64,000 bases of DNA from positions 31,843 through 95,842 of the forward strand of contig MPMX01000011.1 of assembly GCA_002238725.1 (NCBI GenBank). The letters are read 5' to 3'. Both the position numbers and the translations under genes were made by a program. The notes below the pieces were generated by a model. That model searched no databases. It saw only the letters and a list, made by a program, of their open reading frames with translations, and had not been told where the DNA came from. This document shows positions 8,389 through 18,391 of this stretch, piece by piece; within the stretch, counting starts at the first letter, position 1; every line of letters starts with the position of its first letter. This DNA is from Rhodospirillaceae bacterium bin65. GTDB lineage: Bacteria; Pseudomonadota; Alphaproteobacteria; Bin65.

Positions 8389-9586
8389 CGCAGGATTTTT
8401 CCAGAATGATTCTTAGGATGGCGTCGGCTGCTATCTCGCTGGGCTTGCGGCCGGGCACGGACAGCGTCTGCGCGACAGCACGAATACGCGTCGCCTGCGC
8501 ACGGCGCAACGCCGGATCGCGCAACAGCGGCGCCAGCGCATTGGCGATCGGCTCCGGCCGGCATTGTTCAAGTAGGAGTTCCGGCATGATCGCCTCTCCG
8601 GCAGCGATGTTGACCGCCGAAACGAGAGGCGTGTTCACAAGGAGACGGGCGAGCTTGCCCTCCAGCCAGGGCAGATTGTACGTCACCACGGTCGGCGTGC
8701 CGGCAATCGCCAGTTCCACGGTGACGGTGCCGGACGCCGCCAGCGCGGCATCGGCCGCCAGGAACGCCAGGTATTTGGTGTCGTCGGCCGGCAGCGGGAT
8801 GAGCGGCGCCGGCCAATCCGCCGTCAAGGCGGTCGCCAGTTTCCGGACAGACTCCACGGTAGGCATCAGACAGACAGGCGGCGGACCGCCGTCCTTCAGT
8901 CGCTCGATCACGGCGCGGTATATCGGAAGTTGCCGGCGAACCTCCTTGCGCCGGCTGCCCGGCAGCAGGCACAGGACCGGTCCGGCGCCGGCGTGACGCT
9001 GGCGAAATTCCGCCACGGTGGCCGGATCCGGCGGATCGGGCTCGGCGGCCGGGTGGCCGACGAAAGTGACCGGCAGGCCGAGCGGTTCGAACCACGACGC
9101 CTCGAACGGAAAGATGGTCAGCAAATGGGTGAGACGCCGCGCGATCACCTGCGCGCGGCCCGGGCGCCACGCCCACACCGTCGGCGCCACATAATGAACC
9201 AGCGTCTCGCCGCGCCGGGCGAGGCGGCGACCCATATGCCCGGACAGGGCCTGGGCATCGATCGTAACCACGCAGTCCGGACAGCGAAGGGCGATGTCCC
9301 GCTCAAGCTGCTTCATGCGCCGCAGGATGCTGCACAGTCGGGGCACATAGTCCAGACCCATGACCGAGAACAGATCGATGGGAAACAAGCTCTCCAGCCC
9401 GGCCGCAGCCATCGCCGGACCGCCGATTCCGCCAAACTCGACGGCTCCGTCAGTCTGCTCTTTCAGCGCGCGGATCAGATGACCGCCAATCTGGTCGCCG
9501 GACGGCTCGCCCACGATGAAGTAGATGAGGGGACGGCTGCCGGCGAACCGGCCGGGATCAGTGAGTCTTCCCGGCATCTGTCTCAC
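8381..9586 (-). CDS. lpxB: Lipid-A-disaccharide synthase
   Basis: 401 aa GT19 glycosyltransferase. It condenses UDP-2,3-diacylglucosamine with lipid X to form the lipid A disaccharide on the cytoplasmic face of the inner membrane. Evidence is the N-terminal VGEPSGDQIGG motif, SVMGLDYVPR, the VAPTVWAWRPGRAQ segment and the C-terminal nucleotide-sugar part with LLPGSRRKEV and AASGTVTVELA. It overlaps the preceding lpxI by 29 bp and the following gloA by 8 bp. An internal ATG four codons in is an alternative start. Confidence 0.96.
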   Translation of the reverse strand: MRQMPGRLTDPGRFAGSRPLIYFIVGEPSGDQIGGHLIRALKEQTDGAVEFGGIGGPAMAAAGLESLFPIDLFSVMGLDYVPRLCSILRRMKQLERDIALRCPDCVVTIDAQALSGHMGRRLARRGETLVHYVAPTVWAWRPGRAQVIARRLTHLLTIFPFEASWFEPLGLPVTFVGHPAAEPDPPDPATVAEFRQRHAGAGPVLCLLPGSRRKEVRRQLPIYRAVIERLKDGGPPPVCLMPTVESVRKLATALTADWPAPLIPLPADDTKYLAFLAADAALAASGTVTVELAIAGTPTVVTYNLPWLEGKLARLLVNTPLVSAVNIAAGEAIMPELLLEQCRPEPIANALAPLLRDPALRRAQATRIRAVAQTLSVPGRKPSEIAADAILRIILEKSCDE

Positions 9587-10418
9587 CGCCGTCCAGAGTC
9601 AGCCCGACCAGAAAAAGCCCCGCCTTGTCAGCCGCCGCCACAATTGCATCCCGGTTCACCAGAAGCGTCGCGCCTGCCTCAACGGCAATGCCGCGCAGGC
9701 CGGCAGCAGCAGCCTTTTCCACCGTCGCCGTGCCGACCGTCGGCAGGTCGAGGCGACGGTCCTGCCTGACTTTCCGGATCTTGACCAGAACTCCGCCCGG
9801 CCCGCTGCGCTTGAGCCCCGCGCAGCGTTCGAGCAGGGCGTCCGTACCCTCTATGGCTTCCACACCGAGGACAAGGGACTGCTGCACGACAACAGCCTGA
9901 CCCACATCCAGGCTGCCCAGGGAACCGGCGATCTCGATCCCGCGAGCAATATCCCGTTGCGCGTCGCGATCCGGCTGCGCGCGACTCAGCGTGCCGGCGG
10001 GCGCAAGCAGGCCGGCTACGACATCCTGGATGGCGACCACCCGGAAACCGAAACGTTCCAGTTCGTCGGCGACCGCCCGCAGCAGGCCGTCGTCGCCCAG
10101 CGATTTCATCGCGACCCGAGCGACGAAGGCGGCCGCTTTCGCGTCGGGGCGGATCTCTCGGAGGGCCGGCCGGCGAACCCGGCCAACCATGACGATGTCC
10201 CTGACGCCCTCCTCTCGCGCCCGCTTTTCGAAATACGATGCGGCGCCGATCCGGACGACCTCGTGCGGCGCGGCGAAGACGGCCGGATGATCGGCGTGCC
10301 CTTCGAGCGCGAAGACGAAAAAGGGCCTGCCCGCCCTTTCGCAGGCCTCGATGGCGAGCGCCGGTATATCTCCGCCGCCGGCAATGATGGCGAGCGTATC
10401 GGCCGCCGGCTCAGCCAC
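9558..10418 (-). CDS. lpxI: UDP-2,3-diacylglucosamine pyrophosphatase, LpxI type
   Basis: 286 aa DUF1009/LpxI protein. It hydrolyses UDP-2,3-diacylglucosamine to lipid X plus UMP, replacing LpxH in most alphaproteobacteria. Seen here are LAIIAGGGDIPALAIE at the N-terminus, VGRVRRPALREIRPD, and the C-terminal KIRKVRQDRRLDLPTVG block followed by GIAVEAG.TLLVNRD. It sits between lpxA (8 bp overlap) and lpxB (29 bp overlap), the standard alphaproteobacterial order. Confidence 0.95.
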   Translation of the reverse strand: MAEPAADTLAIIAGGGDIPALAIEACERAGRPFFVFALEGHADHPAVFAAPHEVVRIGAASYFEKRAREEGVRDIVMVGRVRRPALREIRPDAKAAAFVARVAMKSLGDDGLLRAVADELERFGFRVVAIQDVVAGLLAPAGTLSRAQPDRDAQRDIARGIEIAGSLGSLDVGQAVVVQQSLVLGVEAIEGTDALLERCAGLKRSGPGGVLVKIRKVRQDRRLDLPTVGTATVEKAAAAGLRGIAVEAGATLLVNRDAIVAAADKAGLFLVGLTLDGGETDAGKTH

Positions 10419-11208
10419 GAGTTGCCGGTGGCTGGCAGATCGGCCGCGCCGGATCCGCGCGGATAAAGTCCACGATCTCCCGCACCGCCGCGCTGCCGTT
10501 GAACATCTCAGCCACGTCGTTGGTGCGCTCTGTCAGGGTACCTTCCGCCGCGAACAGCAACCGGTAGGCGCGGCGCAGTTCGTGGATCTGGTCCCGCGTA
10601 TAGCCGCGCCGGCGCAGGCCGATGAGGTTCAGGCCCGAAAGGCCGTCACGTACGCCGATGACCAGGCCATAAGGGATGATATCGGCCTCCGACGCCGACA
10701 TGCCGCCCATCATGGCGTGACGACCAACCCTGGCGAATTGCTGAATCGCCGAGTTACCGCCAAGGATGGCATAGTCGCCGATGGTGACGTGGCCGCCCAT
10801 CACGGCGTTGTTGGCCAGGATTACATTGTTGCCGATGGTGCAGTCGTGCGCGACATGTGTGTTCACCATGAAGAGGCAATTGTCGCCGACTCTCGTTATA
10901 CCGTGGCCTTTCGACGTTCCCGTATGCAGGGTGGCGTGCTCGCGAATGACGTTGTTGCTGCCGACGACGAGCCGGGTCGGTTCACCCCTGTAGCTCGTAT
11001 CCTGGGGCGGTAATCCCACACAGGCATGGGGATAGATCACCGTGCCGTGGCCCACGCTCGTATGGCCTTCCACAACTGCGTGCTGCATCACCGTGCAGCG
11101 GTCGGCAAGCGTGACATGCGCGCCGATCGTGGCGTAGGGGCCCACGCGGACCGTGTCCGCCAGCGTGGCGGACGGATCGACGATGGCAGTCGGATGGATA
11201 TCGGACAT
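10411..11208 (-). CDS. lpxA: UDP-N-acetylglucosamine acyltransferase
   Basis: 265 aa left-handed beta-helix acyltransferase that starts lipid A synthesis by moving a 3-hydroxyacyl chain from ACP to UDP-GlcNAc. Hexapeptide repeats run through the first ~190 residues (IHPTAIVDPSATLADTV, HTSVGHGTVIYPHACVG, NNVILANNAVMGGHVTIG). The catalytic region contains NTHVAHDCTIGN, whose histidine matches His125 of the E. coli enzyme. A helical C-terminal domain (RDQIHELRRAYRLLF) follows. It begins 14 bp after fabZ ends. Confidence 0.96.
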   Translation of the reverse strand: MSDIHPTAIVDPSATLADTVRVGPYATIGAHVTLADRCTVMQHAVVEGHTSVGHGTVIYPHACVGLPPQDTSYRGEPTRLVVGSNNVIREHATLHTGTSKGHGITRVGDNCLFMVNTHVAHDCTIGNNVILANNAVMGGHVTIGDYAILGGNSAIQQFARVGRHAMMGGMSASEADIIPYGLVIGVRDGLSGLNLIGLRRRGYTRDQIHELRRAYRLLFAAEGTLTERTNDVAEMFNGSAAVREIVDFIRADPARPICQPPATRG

Positions 11209-11222
11209 CCCGGCGCCGCCGC

Positions 11223-11732
11223 TCAGGTGTCATCGTCGACGATCATCGCGGTGTAGGTCGCTTCGGCCACCACCTCGCCGTCCACCTTGCATGCGCCGTC
11301 GAACTTCCACACAAGACGACGGGCATGTCGCTTGTGCACATGGATATGCATCCGGTCTCCGGGGCGCACGGGCTTGCGAAAGCGCGCGCTTTCAACCGAC
11401 ATAAAATAGACGAGCTTCCCTTCCATTTCCGAGCCCAGCGTCTCTATGACCAGAATCCCCGCGGCCTGCGCCATCGCTTCGATCATCAACACACCCGGCA
11501 TCACCGGAGAGCCGGGGAAGTGGCCCTGGAAGAACGGTTCGTTGATCGACACATTCTTGATTCCTACGGCGCTTTCGCCGCGCACCACATCTTCCATCCG
11601 ATCGACCATGAGGAACGGATAGCGGTGCGGCAGCACCTCCAGAATGCGCTTGATATCGAGGATCGAGGGAAGCGTTTCGTCGGACACTGTCGTCACCGGT
11701 TCGCCGCGACCGTCATGGGCCTGTAATGTCAA
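11223..11732 (-). CDS. fabZ: 3-hydroxyacyl-ACP dehydratase FabZ
   Basis: 169 aa hot-dog dehydratase of fatty-acid elongation; it competes with LpxA for 3-hydroxyacyl-ACP, which explains the clustering. [12 protein letters not shown] holds the catalytic His and [20 protein letters not shown] holds the catalytic Glu. The chosen ATG gives about 17 residues more than usual; a later GTG (VTTVSDE) would give the family length. In most alphaproteobacteria lpxD lies between skp and fabZ; here only 26 bp separate fabZ from skp. Confidence 0.95.
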   Translation of the reverse strand: MTLQAHDGRGEPVTTVSDETLPSILDIKRILEVLPHRYPFLMVDRMEDVVRGESAVGIKNVSINEPFFQGHFPGSPVMPGVLMIEAMAQAAGILVIETLGSEMEGKLVYFMSVESARFRKPVRPGDRMHIHVHKRHARRLVWKFDGACKVDGEVVAEATYTAMIVDDDT

Positions 11733-11758
11733 AGGCTTACACCGAAACGCAGCACCGG

Positions 11759-12370
11759 CTATTTTTTCTTTTTTTGCGCTTTCTCGCGGCGTTTCTTTAC
11801 TTCTTCTTCCGCACTGCCAACCGGATCCTTATAGGTCAGCTCCAGTTTTGGCAGACGCTTGTTCAGTCGCTCGACCACCTTGTCGGTAATGTCATACTGC
11901 GGTGCTGCGTGGATCAGAGTGACCTGATTCAGAACCAGGGTCAAACCATCCTCGACCGCCAATGATTTCACGACCAGAACCACTTCCTGACGGAACTTGT
12001 TAAACACCTTTTCGGACGCCACGCCCAACGCGTCGCTTCGCGCCCGGCTTTGACGCCGCAGCTTCACAAGATCGGCCTGAAGGGAACGAACCCGCCGCTC
12101 ATACTCGCCACGCGACATTTCCTTGTCTTTACGCAGCCGGTCGTATTCTGACTGCATTTCCTTTTGGCTGGCGTCGAAGTTCTTGTTGTACTTCTTGCGC
12201 AAGGCTTCGATCGATTGGCGGACTGCGATCATGGCGCGCGATCGACGCTGCACGTCCTGCACATTGACGATGCCGATCTTGGTCACCGGCCTCGATGTCT
12301 GCGCGTGAGAGGCCGACAACGTACCGAGCGCAGCAACGACGGCCAGTCCCAACAGGGCGCATTTTCTCAT
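11759..12370 (-). CDS. OmpH/Skp-family periplasmic chaperone
   Basis: 203 aa. Signal peptide ([20 protein letters not shown]) followed by the OmpH core: [16 protein letters not shown], then long charged helices (about 60-130) that form the prongs of the trimeric chaperone. It holds unfolded outer-membrane proteins on their way to BamA. It is encoded directly after bamA with 3 bp between genes, as expected. The C-terminal tail ([16 protein letters not shown]) is strongly basic and longer than in E. coli Skp. Confidence 0.9.
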   Translation of the reverse strand: MRKCALLGLAVVAALGTLSASHAQTSRPVTKIGIVNVQDVQRRSRAMIAVRQSIEALRKKYNKNFDASQKEMQSEYDRLRKDKEMSRGEYERRVRSLQADLVKLRRQSRARSDALGVASEKVFNKFRQEVVLVVKSLAVEDGLTLVLNQVTLIHAAPQYDITDKVVERLNKRLPKLELTYKDPVGSAEEEVKKRREKAQKKKK

Positions 12371-12373
12371 GAT

Positions 12374-14671
12374 CTAGAACCTGGTCCCGAAACTGAAATT
12401 GAACATGCGGCGGCGATCATGGGATTGGCTCACGAGCGGGAAACCGAAATCCAACCGCAGCGGCCCGAGCGGCGAACGCCAGGATAGCCCGGCACCTGCC
12501 GAAATTCGTGGAGTGGCATCGTCGATCAGTGCAGGTCCGCTGGCGTCAAAGCCGAAAGCGCTGCCTGTATCGGTGAACACCCGTCCCTTGATGCCCAACT
12601 CCTTTGGCAGGCCGAGCGGAAAACTCAATTCGGCCGTCATCAGCCAGTAATTCTTCGCGCCGAGCGAGACGTCTACGGCCCGGTCGCGCGGTCCGACTCC
12701 GCCATATTCAAAACCGCGAAGCCTGTTCCCGCCGAGGAAAAACCGCTCGCCCAAGCGAACGTCCTGGCCGAATCCGCCAACATGGCCGGCTTCACCGGAC
12801 AGCGCCAGCACGAGACCGGGAGTCAACGAAGTCCAATGGCCGGCTCGGGCCGAAAGCTTGTAGAATTTCTCCGTTCCGCCGAGTCCGGCGGCGGTCAAAC
12901 CGCCGCCGACCACATAGCCGTCAGTCGGTTCGAAACGGTTGTCCCGGGTATCCCAGGTAATGTTGGTGCCGACTGCAGATTTCGTTGTACTGCCGGATTC
13001 GTTCTGGAGGAAAACAGAGCTTTGCGTTGTCGCACCCGTCACGCGGCGGTTCGACAGTTCATAGAACATGCTCTGGCGTACATCTTCCGCCAGTGGATAG
13101 CCAAACCGGACCCGGCCGCCCAGGGTTTCTACCTGGATATCGGAACTCTGCGAGAAGTTGTCCTGAAACCCGCGCGTTAGCCTGAACAGGTCGACACCGA
13201 AGGAGACGTCGCGCCCGAGGAAATGCTTGTCGGTAAAGCTGGCGTCTATCTGCGAGGACCGCAGGGACAACTGGCCCGACAAACGGACATCGTAGCCTCG
13301 TCCCAGGAAGTTGCTTTCCTGCACGCCGAGCTGGCCGAGCGGACCATCTCGCGTGGAAAATCCGCCACCCACCGAAAGTTGGCCCGTAGCGCGCTCTACA
13401 ACGACGATATTCAGCCGCACCCGATCCGGTCCCGAACCTTCCTTGCGTTCGAATATGACCGATTCGAAGTATCCGGTGTTGACCAGCCTTCGCCGCGACT
13501 GGCCTATCTTGCTGGTATTGAACGCGTCTCCTTCGGAAACCAGGATCTCGCGCCGAATCACCGAATCGCGAGTCCGGACATTTCCCACGATTTCAATCCG
13601 CTCGATAAAGACCCGGCGCCCCCTCTCGATCGTGAAGGTGACGTCGACCGTCGCCTTTTCCGGGTTCAGCTTGACCTGAGGAGCGACCTTGGCGAATGCA
13701 TAGCCGTGAGTGCCTGCGACATCGGTAAGAGCGACGATCGATCGCTGGATCTTCTCGGCGTTATACCGGTCGCCTGTCTGCATCTTGACAGCAGCGCTCA
13801 ACTGACTGGAATCGATTCGCCTGAGCCGGGAATCCACCGTCATTTTGCCGAACCGGAAACGGGCGCCTTCACGCACCGTGATAGTAATGAAGAATCCTTC
13901 CCGGTCGGGGGCCAGTTCGGCGACGGCAGACAGAACCTGAAATTCTGCGAAGCCGCGGTCCAGATAGAACCGGCGCAGCACTTCCTTGTCCGCTTCGAGC
14001 TTCGCCGGATCGTAAATGTCCGACTGGCCGAGGAAGCGCCAGAAAGCCGTCTCCTTGGTGATAATCGCATCGCGCAGCGCGGCGTCGGAATAATTGGTAT
14101 TGCCGATAAAGCTGATTCGGCGGACCAGTGTCTTGGCGCCCTCATCGATTTCGAAGACGACATCGACCCGGTTTTGCGAACGTGGGATGACCTTGGGCGT
14201 CACCGCAGCCGCATAACGGCCGGCGGCGCGGTAGGCGGCCAGCATACGCCGGACCGCCTCTTCGACCCTGGCGCGCGAATAAACGCTTCGCGGGCTGATA
14301 TTCGCAGTGGAGTTCAAATCGCCGTCGTCGATCTTGGAATTGCCCTCGAAGGCGACCCGGTTGACGATCGGATTTTCGACCACGCGAATGACGAGATCCC
14401 GGCCTCGCCGGCGGATCGACACATCGCGGAACAAGCCGCTGGCGAAAAGCGACTTAAGCGAGGAATCGATTTTTGCCCGATCGAAGGGTTCACCCTGCTT
14501 GATGGCCAGATACCCCGCAATCGACTGGGGATCGATGCGCCGCGCTCCCTCGACAACTATGTTTCGGATCGTGCCGCCGCGCACCTGGGCGGTTGCGGGG
14601 CTGACAGAGGTCGCCTGTACGACTCCGGCAAGCAGCGCTGCACCCAGCAACAACACCGTAAGTATCCGCAC
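12374..14671 (-). CDS. bamA: Outer-membrane protein assembly factor BamA
   Basis: 765 aa Omp85 protein. Signal peptide ends near residue 28 (SPATA). Five POTRA domains cover about 30-410, recognisable from repeated IxxIxxxGxxxxxxxxI units such as IRNIVVEGARRIDPQSI and VFIERIEIVGNVRTRDSVI. The membrane barrel follows, with the conserved loop-6 motif VRGF-type segment RLRGFEYGG and a terminal phenylalanine (FSFGTRF). It inserts beta-barrels into the outer membrane. It sits between rseP and skp in the standard order. Confidence 0.97.
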   Translation of the reverse strand: MRILTVLLLGAALLAGVVQATSVSPATAQVRGGTIRNIVVEGARRIDPQSIAGYLAIKQGEPFDRAKIDSSLKSLFASGLFRDVSIRRRGRDLVIRVVENPIVNRVAFEGNSKIDDGDLNSTANISPRSVYSRARVEEAVRRMLAAYRAAGRYAAAVTPKVIPRSQNRVDVVFEIDEGAKTLVRRISFIGNTNYSDAALRDAIITKETAFWRFLGQSDIYDPAKLEADKEVLRRFYLDRGFAEFQVLSAVAELAPDREGFFITITVREGARFRFGKMTVDSRLRRIDSSQLSAAVKMQTGDRYNAEKIQRSIVALTDVAGTHGYAFAKVAPQVKLNPEKATVDVTFTIERGRRVFIERIEIVGNVRTRDSVIRREILVSEGDAFNTSKIGQSRRRLVNTGYFESVIFERKEGSGPDRVRLNIVVVERATGQLSVGGGFSTRDGPLGQLGVQESNFLGRGYDVRLSGQLSLRSSQIDASFTDKHFLGRDVSFGVDLFRLTRGFQDNFSQSSDIQVETLGGRVRFGYPLAEDVRQSMFYELSNRRVTGATTQSSVFLQNESGSTTKSAVGTNITWDTRDNRFEPTDGYVVGGGLTAAGLGGTEKFYKLSARAGHWTSLTPGLVLALSGEAGHVGGFGQDVRLGERFFLGGNRLRGFEYGGVGPRDRAVDVSLGAKNYWLMTAELSFPLGLPKELGIKGRVFTDTGSAFGFDASGPALIDDATPRISAGAGLSWRSPLGPLRLDFGFPLVSQSHDRRRMFNFSFGTRF

Positions 14672-14742
14672 GACAATCCCCTTCGGTCACAAGTCAACAC
14701 GACCGCCAACCGCTTCGCCGGCGACCGCGCTATTCCATAGGT

Positions 14743-16134
14743 CTACGAACCGTGCGCTCCGAACAGGCGGAGCAGATCGTTCCAGGTGACAACGACCATG
14801 AGCGTTAATACCAAAGCCATCCCAATTCGGAAACCATATTCCTGCGCCTTTTCACCCAATGGTTTACCGCGAATTGCTTCGATCCCGTAGTACAGAAGAT
14901 GCCCGCCGTCGAGCATCGGCACCGGCAGCAGATTGATCAGGCACAGGGACAGCGAAATCGCCGCCATGAACCAGACGAACGCATACAGACCGATCTGCGC
15001 CATGTCGCCGGACATCTCGGCAATGCGCAGAGGTCCGCCGATATCCCTGAATTTCCGCTCTCCCGCAAACATCTGGCCGATGGCCGTTGCCGTGGTTACG
15101 GTCAGCGACCAGGTTTCGCCGACCGCCGCCCATAGTGCCGCGACGGGACCGTGGCGCTTCATTGGCGGTGGCGCGACGCCGATGCCGATCCGGCCGATCG
15201 TCCGGGTAGCGCCGGTGTTGTCTGTATAGGTATATTTTCGCGGCACGATCGCCAGGCCGGCCTGGCGACCGTCCCTCAGTACCTGCAATTTCATCGGCCT
15301 GTCCGGCCCGGCCATAACGACGGTACGAACTTCCTGGAAGGTCGAAACCCGCGTGCCGTCGATGGCGACGATCCGGTCGCCCCTTCTCAGCCCGGCTGCC
15401 GCTGCGGCTGAATCCTCGAGGACTCGCCCGACAACCGGCGCCACCATCCGCACGGCGCCGAGCACTCCATAGACTTCGGCGTTACCGTGTCTGTCGTGGA
15501 CGGTTCGCGGTTCCGGCGCTAACGCGAAAGCGCGCTCGCCGCCATCGCGACGGACGACGATCCGCAGCGTCTGGCCGGGATGCAGCAGCGCGATCTGTTC
15601 GACCTCTTCAAAGCGGTCTATGGAGCGACCGGCGAATCGAACGACTGTATCGCCGATGCGCAGGCCGGCTTTTTCAGCCGCCCCGCCGGGGATGACCGCG
15701 CCCACAACGGCTGGCGTATGACGCTGGCCGGCGGTCATGAACAGCAGCGCCAGGATCAGGACCGCGAAGACGTAATTGACCGCCGGACCGGCGAAGACGA
15801 TAGCGGCGCGCTGTCCCACGCTCTTGTGGTAGAAGCTCACCTTGCGTTGTTCGGGCGTCAGCCGTTCCACCGCTTCGCCCGGCCGGCTGGTTGCGTCGGC
15901 ATCGCCGAACATCTTGACGTAACCGCCCAGCGGAATCGCGCAGAACTTCCAGCGTGTTCCCGCCCGGTCGTCCCTGCCGAACAGTTCCGGCCCGAATCCG
16001 ATGGAAAATATCTCAACCCGCACGCCGTTGCGGCGCGCAATCGTGTAGTGCCCCATCTCGTGAACGAAGACGAGCAGCGTGAACAAAATCAGGAACGGAA
16101 GGATGTAGTTCCAGAGGACTGAGATGAATTCCAT
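14743..16134 (-). CDS. rseP: RIP metalloprotease RseP
   Basis: 463 aa site-2-type intramembrane zinc protease, which cleaves anti-sigma factors and remnant signal peptides. HEMGH at residues 25-29 lies in the first membrane helix. The second metal motif is NLLPVPMLDGGH near residue 405. Two PDZ domains lie between them (about 145-215 and 230-300), making it as long as E. coli RseP and longer than many one-PDZ alphaproteobacterial versions. The next gene, bamA, starts 71 bp downstream. Confidence 0.95.
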   Translation of the reverse strand: MEFISVLWNYILPFLILFTLLVFVHEMGHYTIARRNGVRVEIFSIGFGPELFGRDDRAGTRWKFCAIPLGGYVKMFGDADATSRPGEAVERLTPEQRKVSFYHKSVGQRAAIVFAGPAVNYVFAVLILALLFMTAGQRHTPAVVGAVIPGGAAEKAGLRIGDTVVRFAGRSIDRFEEVEQIALLHPGQTLRIVVRRDGGERAFALAPEPRTVHDRHGNAEVYGVLGAVRMVAPVVGRVLEDSAAAAAGLRRGDRIVAIDGTRVSTFQEVRTVVMAGPDRPMKLQVLRDGRQAGLAIVPRKYTYTDNTGATRTIGRIGIGVAPPPMKRHGPVAALWAAVGETWSLTVTTATAIGQMFAGERKFRDIGGPLRIAEMSGDMAQIGLYAFVWFMAAISLSLCLINLLPVPMLDGGHLLYYGIEAIRGKPLGEKAQEYGFRIGMALVLTLMVVVTWNDLLRLFGAHGS

Positions 16135-16310
16135 CGTTCGTAAGTCTTGAGCAGGAAGTCGAAGTGCGCCGTCAGCAACCGACCGGATCGGAAGGGGTCG
16201 CGATCATGTGGATTTCTTCTCCTGACCGGCCCCTCGGACCGAACGAACCAAGCGCAAATATTTGGCGTCGTCGAATATCTAGCGCCCACAGGGACCAAAA
16301 CCGACTCACC

Positions 16311-17519
16311 TCACCGCATCGTCAACTCATGGGCGATCCGCCGCGCCGCCCGGTCGACTCCGAGAACATCGTCGATCGAGCGTATCTCGTGTTGCGGCCC
16401 GCGCGAGAGGGTCTCCTCGACGGTTTCGGCGATTTCGAGAAAGGCGATCCGCCCGTCCAGAAAGGCGGCAACGGCAATTTCGTTGGCAGCATTGAGCACC
16501 GCCGGAGCCGCGCCACCGGCGTCCAACGCTGCACGGGACAGCGCCAGGGCCGGAAACCTGTCGAGATCGGGCGCTTCGAATGTGAGCGGCCCGGCCGCCG
16601 GCAGATCCAGCCTTGCGGAGGGCGATACCATGCGTTTCGGCCAGGCCATGGCATAGGCGATAGGCGTGCGCATGTCCGGCGTGCCCATCTGGGCCAGCGT
16701 CGATCCATCGACGTAGTCGACCATGGAATGGACGACCGATTGCGGATGCACCACGATGGCGATCTGGTCCTTCTCCACGGGAAACAGGTGCCAGGCCTCG
16801 ATCACCTCAAGGCCCTTGTTCATCAACGTCGCCGAATCGACGGATATCTTGGCGCCCATGTCCCAGTTCGGGTGGGCGACAGCCTCGGCCGGGGTCGCCG
16901 CCGCCATCCGTTCGCGGGTCCAGTTCAGGAACGGACCGCCGGACGCCGTCAGCACAATGCGAGCCACCCGTTCGGGTTGGTCGTAATCGAAAACCTGGAA
17001 GATTGCGTTGTGTTCTGAATCGACCGGCAACAGGGTCGCGCCGCAGCGCTGCACCTCGGCCTGAACAAAATCGCCGGCGCAGACCAGGCTTTCCTTGTTG
17101 GCCAACGCTACGATCGTGCCCTGCCGGATCGCTCGCAGGGTCGGCTCCAGCCCGGCGGCGCCGACGATGCCGGCCATAACCCAGTCAACCGGACGGGCTG
17201 CCGCTTCGGCGATCGCCTCCCTCCCTGCCGCCACCGCGATACCGGTCCCGGCGAGTCCGTCCTTGAGGGCGCCATAGAGCGCCGGGTCGCCAATTGCCGC
17301 CAGACACGCATCGGTCTTCAGCGCCTGCTGGATCAGAAGCTCGACATTTCGGTGGGCGGTGAGCGCCTCGATCGCGAAATGCTCCGGTTGGCGGGCAACC
17401 AGATCCAGCGTGCTCTGTCCGATCGAACCGGTCGAGCCGAGAATTGTGATGCGCCGGGGCCCGTCGTTAACTGCCGAAGCACTGCCGCTCGAGGCGGGAT
17501 GGGGGCCACCTAAAGCCAT
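16311..17519 (-). CDS. dxr: 1-deoxy-D-xylulose 5-phosphate reductoisomerase
   Basis: 402 aa. Converts DXP to MEP with NADPH, the committed step of the non-mevalonate isoprenoid pathway. The NADPH site ILGSTGSIGQSTLDLV is near residue 25. The metal/substrate region VDSEHNAIFQ and the flexible loop with TASGGPFLNW and PNWDMGAKISVDSATLMNKGLE are intact. The C-terminal helical domain ends in IAHELTMR. Its start overlaps the end of cdsA by 10 bp. The product feeds UppS in this operon, and would feed any sterol-like lipid made by the first locus. Confidence 0.97.
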   Translation of the reverse strand: MALGGPHPASSGSASAVNDGPRRITILGSTGSIGQSTLDLVARQPEHFAIEALTAHRNVELLIQQALKTDACLAAIGDPALYGALKDGLAGTGIAVAAGREAIAEAAARPVDWVMAGIVGAAGLEPTLRAIRQGTIVALANKESLVCAGDFVQAEVQRCGATLLPVDSEHNAIFQVFDYDQPERVARIVLTASGGPFLNWTRERMAAATPAEAVAHPNWDMGAKISVDSATLMNKGLEVIEAWHLFPVEKDQIAIVVHPQSVVHSMVDYVDGSTLAQMGTPDMRTPIAYAMAWPKRMVSPSARLDLPAAGPLTFEAPDLDRFPALALSRAALDAGGAAPAVLNAANEIAVAAFLDGRIAFLEIAETVEETLSRGPQHEIRSIDDVLGVDRAARRIAHELTMR

Positions 17520-18391
17520 GGCGTTTCCACGCCGCCGCGCAGCGAAGCCGCCACGGCGACCAGGATCATGGCCGGAACGACGCCGTCGATACGATCCAAC
17601 AATCCGCCGTGTCCCGGTATCGACTTTCCGGAATCCTTAGCGTCGAACTGGCGCTTGAGCCGCGATTCGAACAGGTCGCCGGCCTGCGCCACCAGGCTTA
17701 CGACAACCGCCGCAGCGACGTGGAAGCCGGCCGCCGGCCGGTCGGCGGCCAGGGCGAACAGCAGCCCGGCCAGAGCGGCAAAAGCCAGCCCGCCGAAAAA
17801 ACCGGACCAGGTCTTGTTCGGGCTCAGCCGCGGCGCGAGTTTGCGCCCGCCGACCGCCCGGCCGGCCAGGAAGGCGCCGATATCGGTGAACGCGACCACC
17901 CAGAAAATCCAGGCGACGGCCCACGCTCCGTCCCGGAACATGTCAAAAAGGGCGACAGCGGCCCAGGCCGCGCCGCCGATGTAAAACACGCCGGCGCCCA
18001 TCCAAAAGGCATCCGACGGGCGCTCGGGGCGTACCAGCAATGCAGTCGCCGGCGCTCCCAGAATCAGAACCAATGACGCCTCGATTGACAAGGCGAACGA
18101 GACCAGCCCTACGACGACGAGGCAGACGGCAATCAGCGCATAACCGCCCCGCGCGACCTTCCCCCGGCCGCACAGTCCAGCCCATTCCCAGGCCATCAGC
18201 CCGGCAGCGGCGAAAACCAGCAGATGGAAGAAGGGCCAGCCGAGATAAAGGCAGGCAACCAGAAGGCCCGACAGGCAGATCGCGGACAGTACACGGGCCA
18301 GAACCTCACCCGATCCTCTCAACGCATCCACCCTTGCCGGGGAAGCGATGGTCGGTTCCGCCGCGGCGGCCCGATCAGCCGACAGCGCCAT
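17510..18391 (-). CDS. cdsA: Phosphatidate cytidylyltransferase
   Basis: 293 aa from the ATG at 18391; the frame extends further upstream but only into uppS. Integral membrane enzyme making CDP-diacylglycerol for phospholipid synthesis. Several hydrophobic helices run from about residue 30. The C-terminal CTP-transfer signature is clear: SRLKRQFDAKDSGKSIPG followed by HGGLLDRIDG. The start lies within the last codons of uppS (17 bp overlap), so the two are translationally coupled. Confidence 0.94.
   Translation of the reverse strand: MALSADRAAAAEPTIASPARVDALRGSGEVLARVLSAICLSGLLVACLYLGWPFFHLLVFAAAGLMAWEWAGLCGRGKVARGGYALIAVCLVVVGLVSFALSIEASLVLILGAPATALLVRPERPSDAFWMGAGVFYIGGAAWAAVALFDMFRDGAWAVAWIFWVVAFTDIGAFLAGRAVGGRKLAPRLSPNKTWSGFFGGLAFAALAGLLFALAADRPAAGFHVAAAVVVSLVAQAGDLFESRLKRQFDAKDSGKSIPGHGGLLDRIDGVVPAMILVAVAASLRGGVETPWL

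Noticed and set aside
13223..14740. 505-aa open frame opposite bamA
   Set aside because: Shadow frame; the bamA protein on the other strand is complete and convincing.
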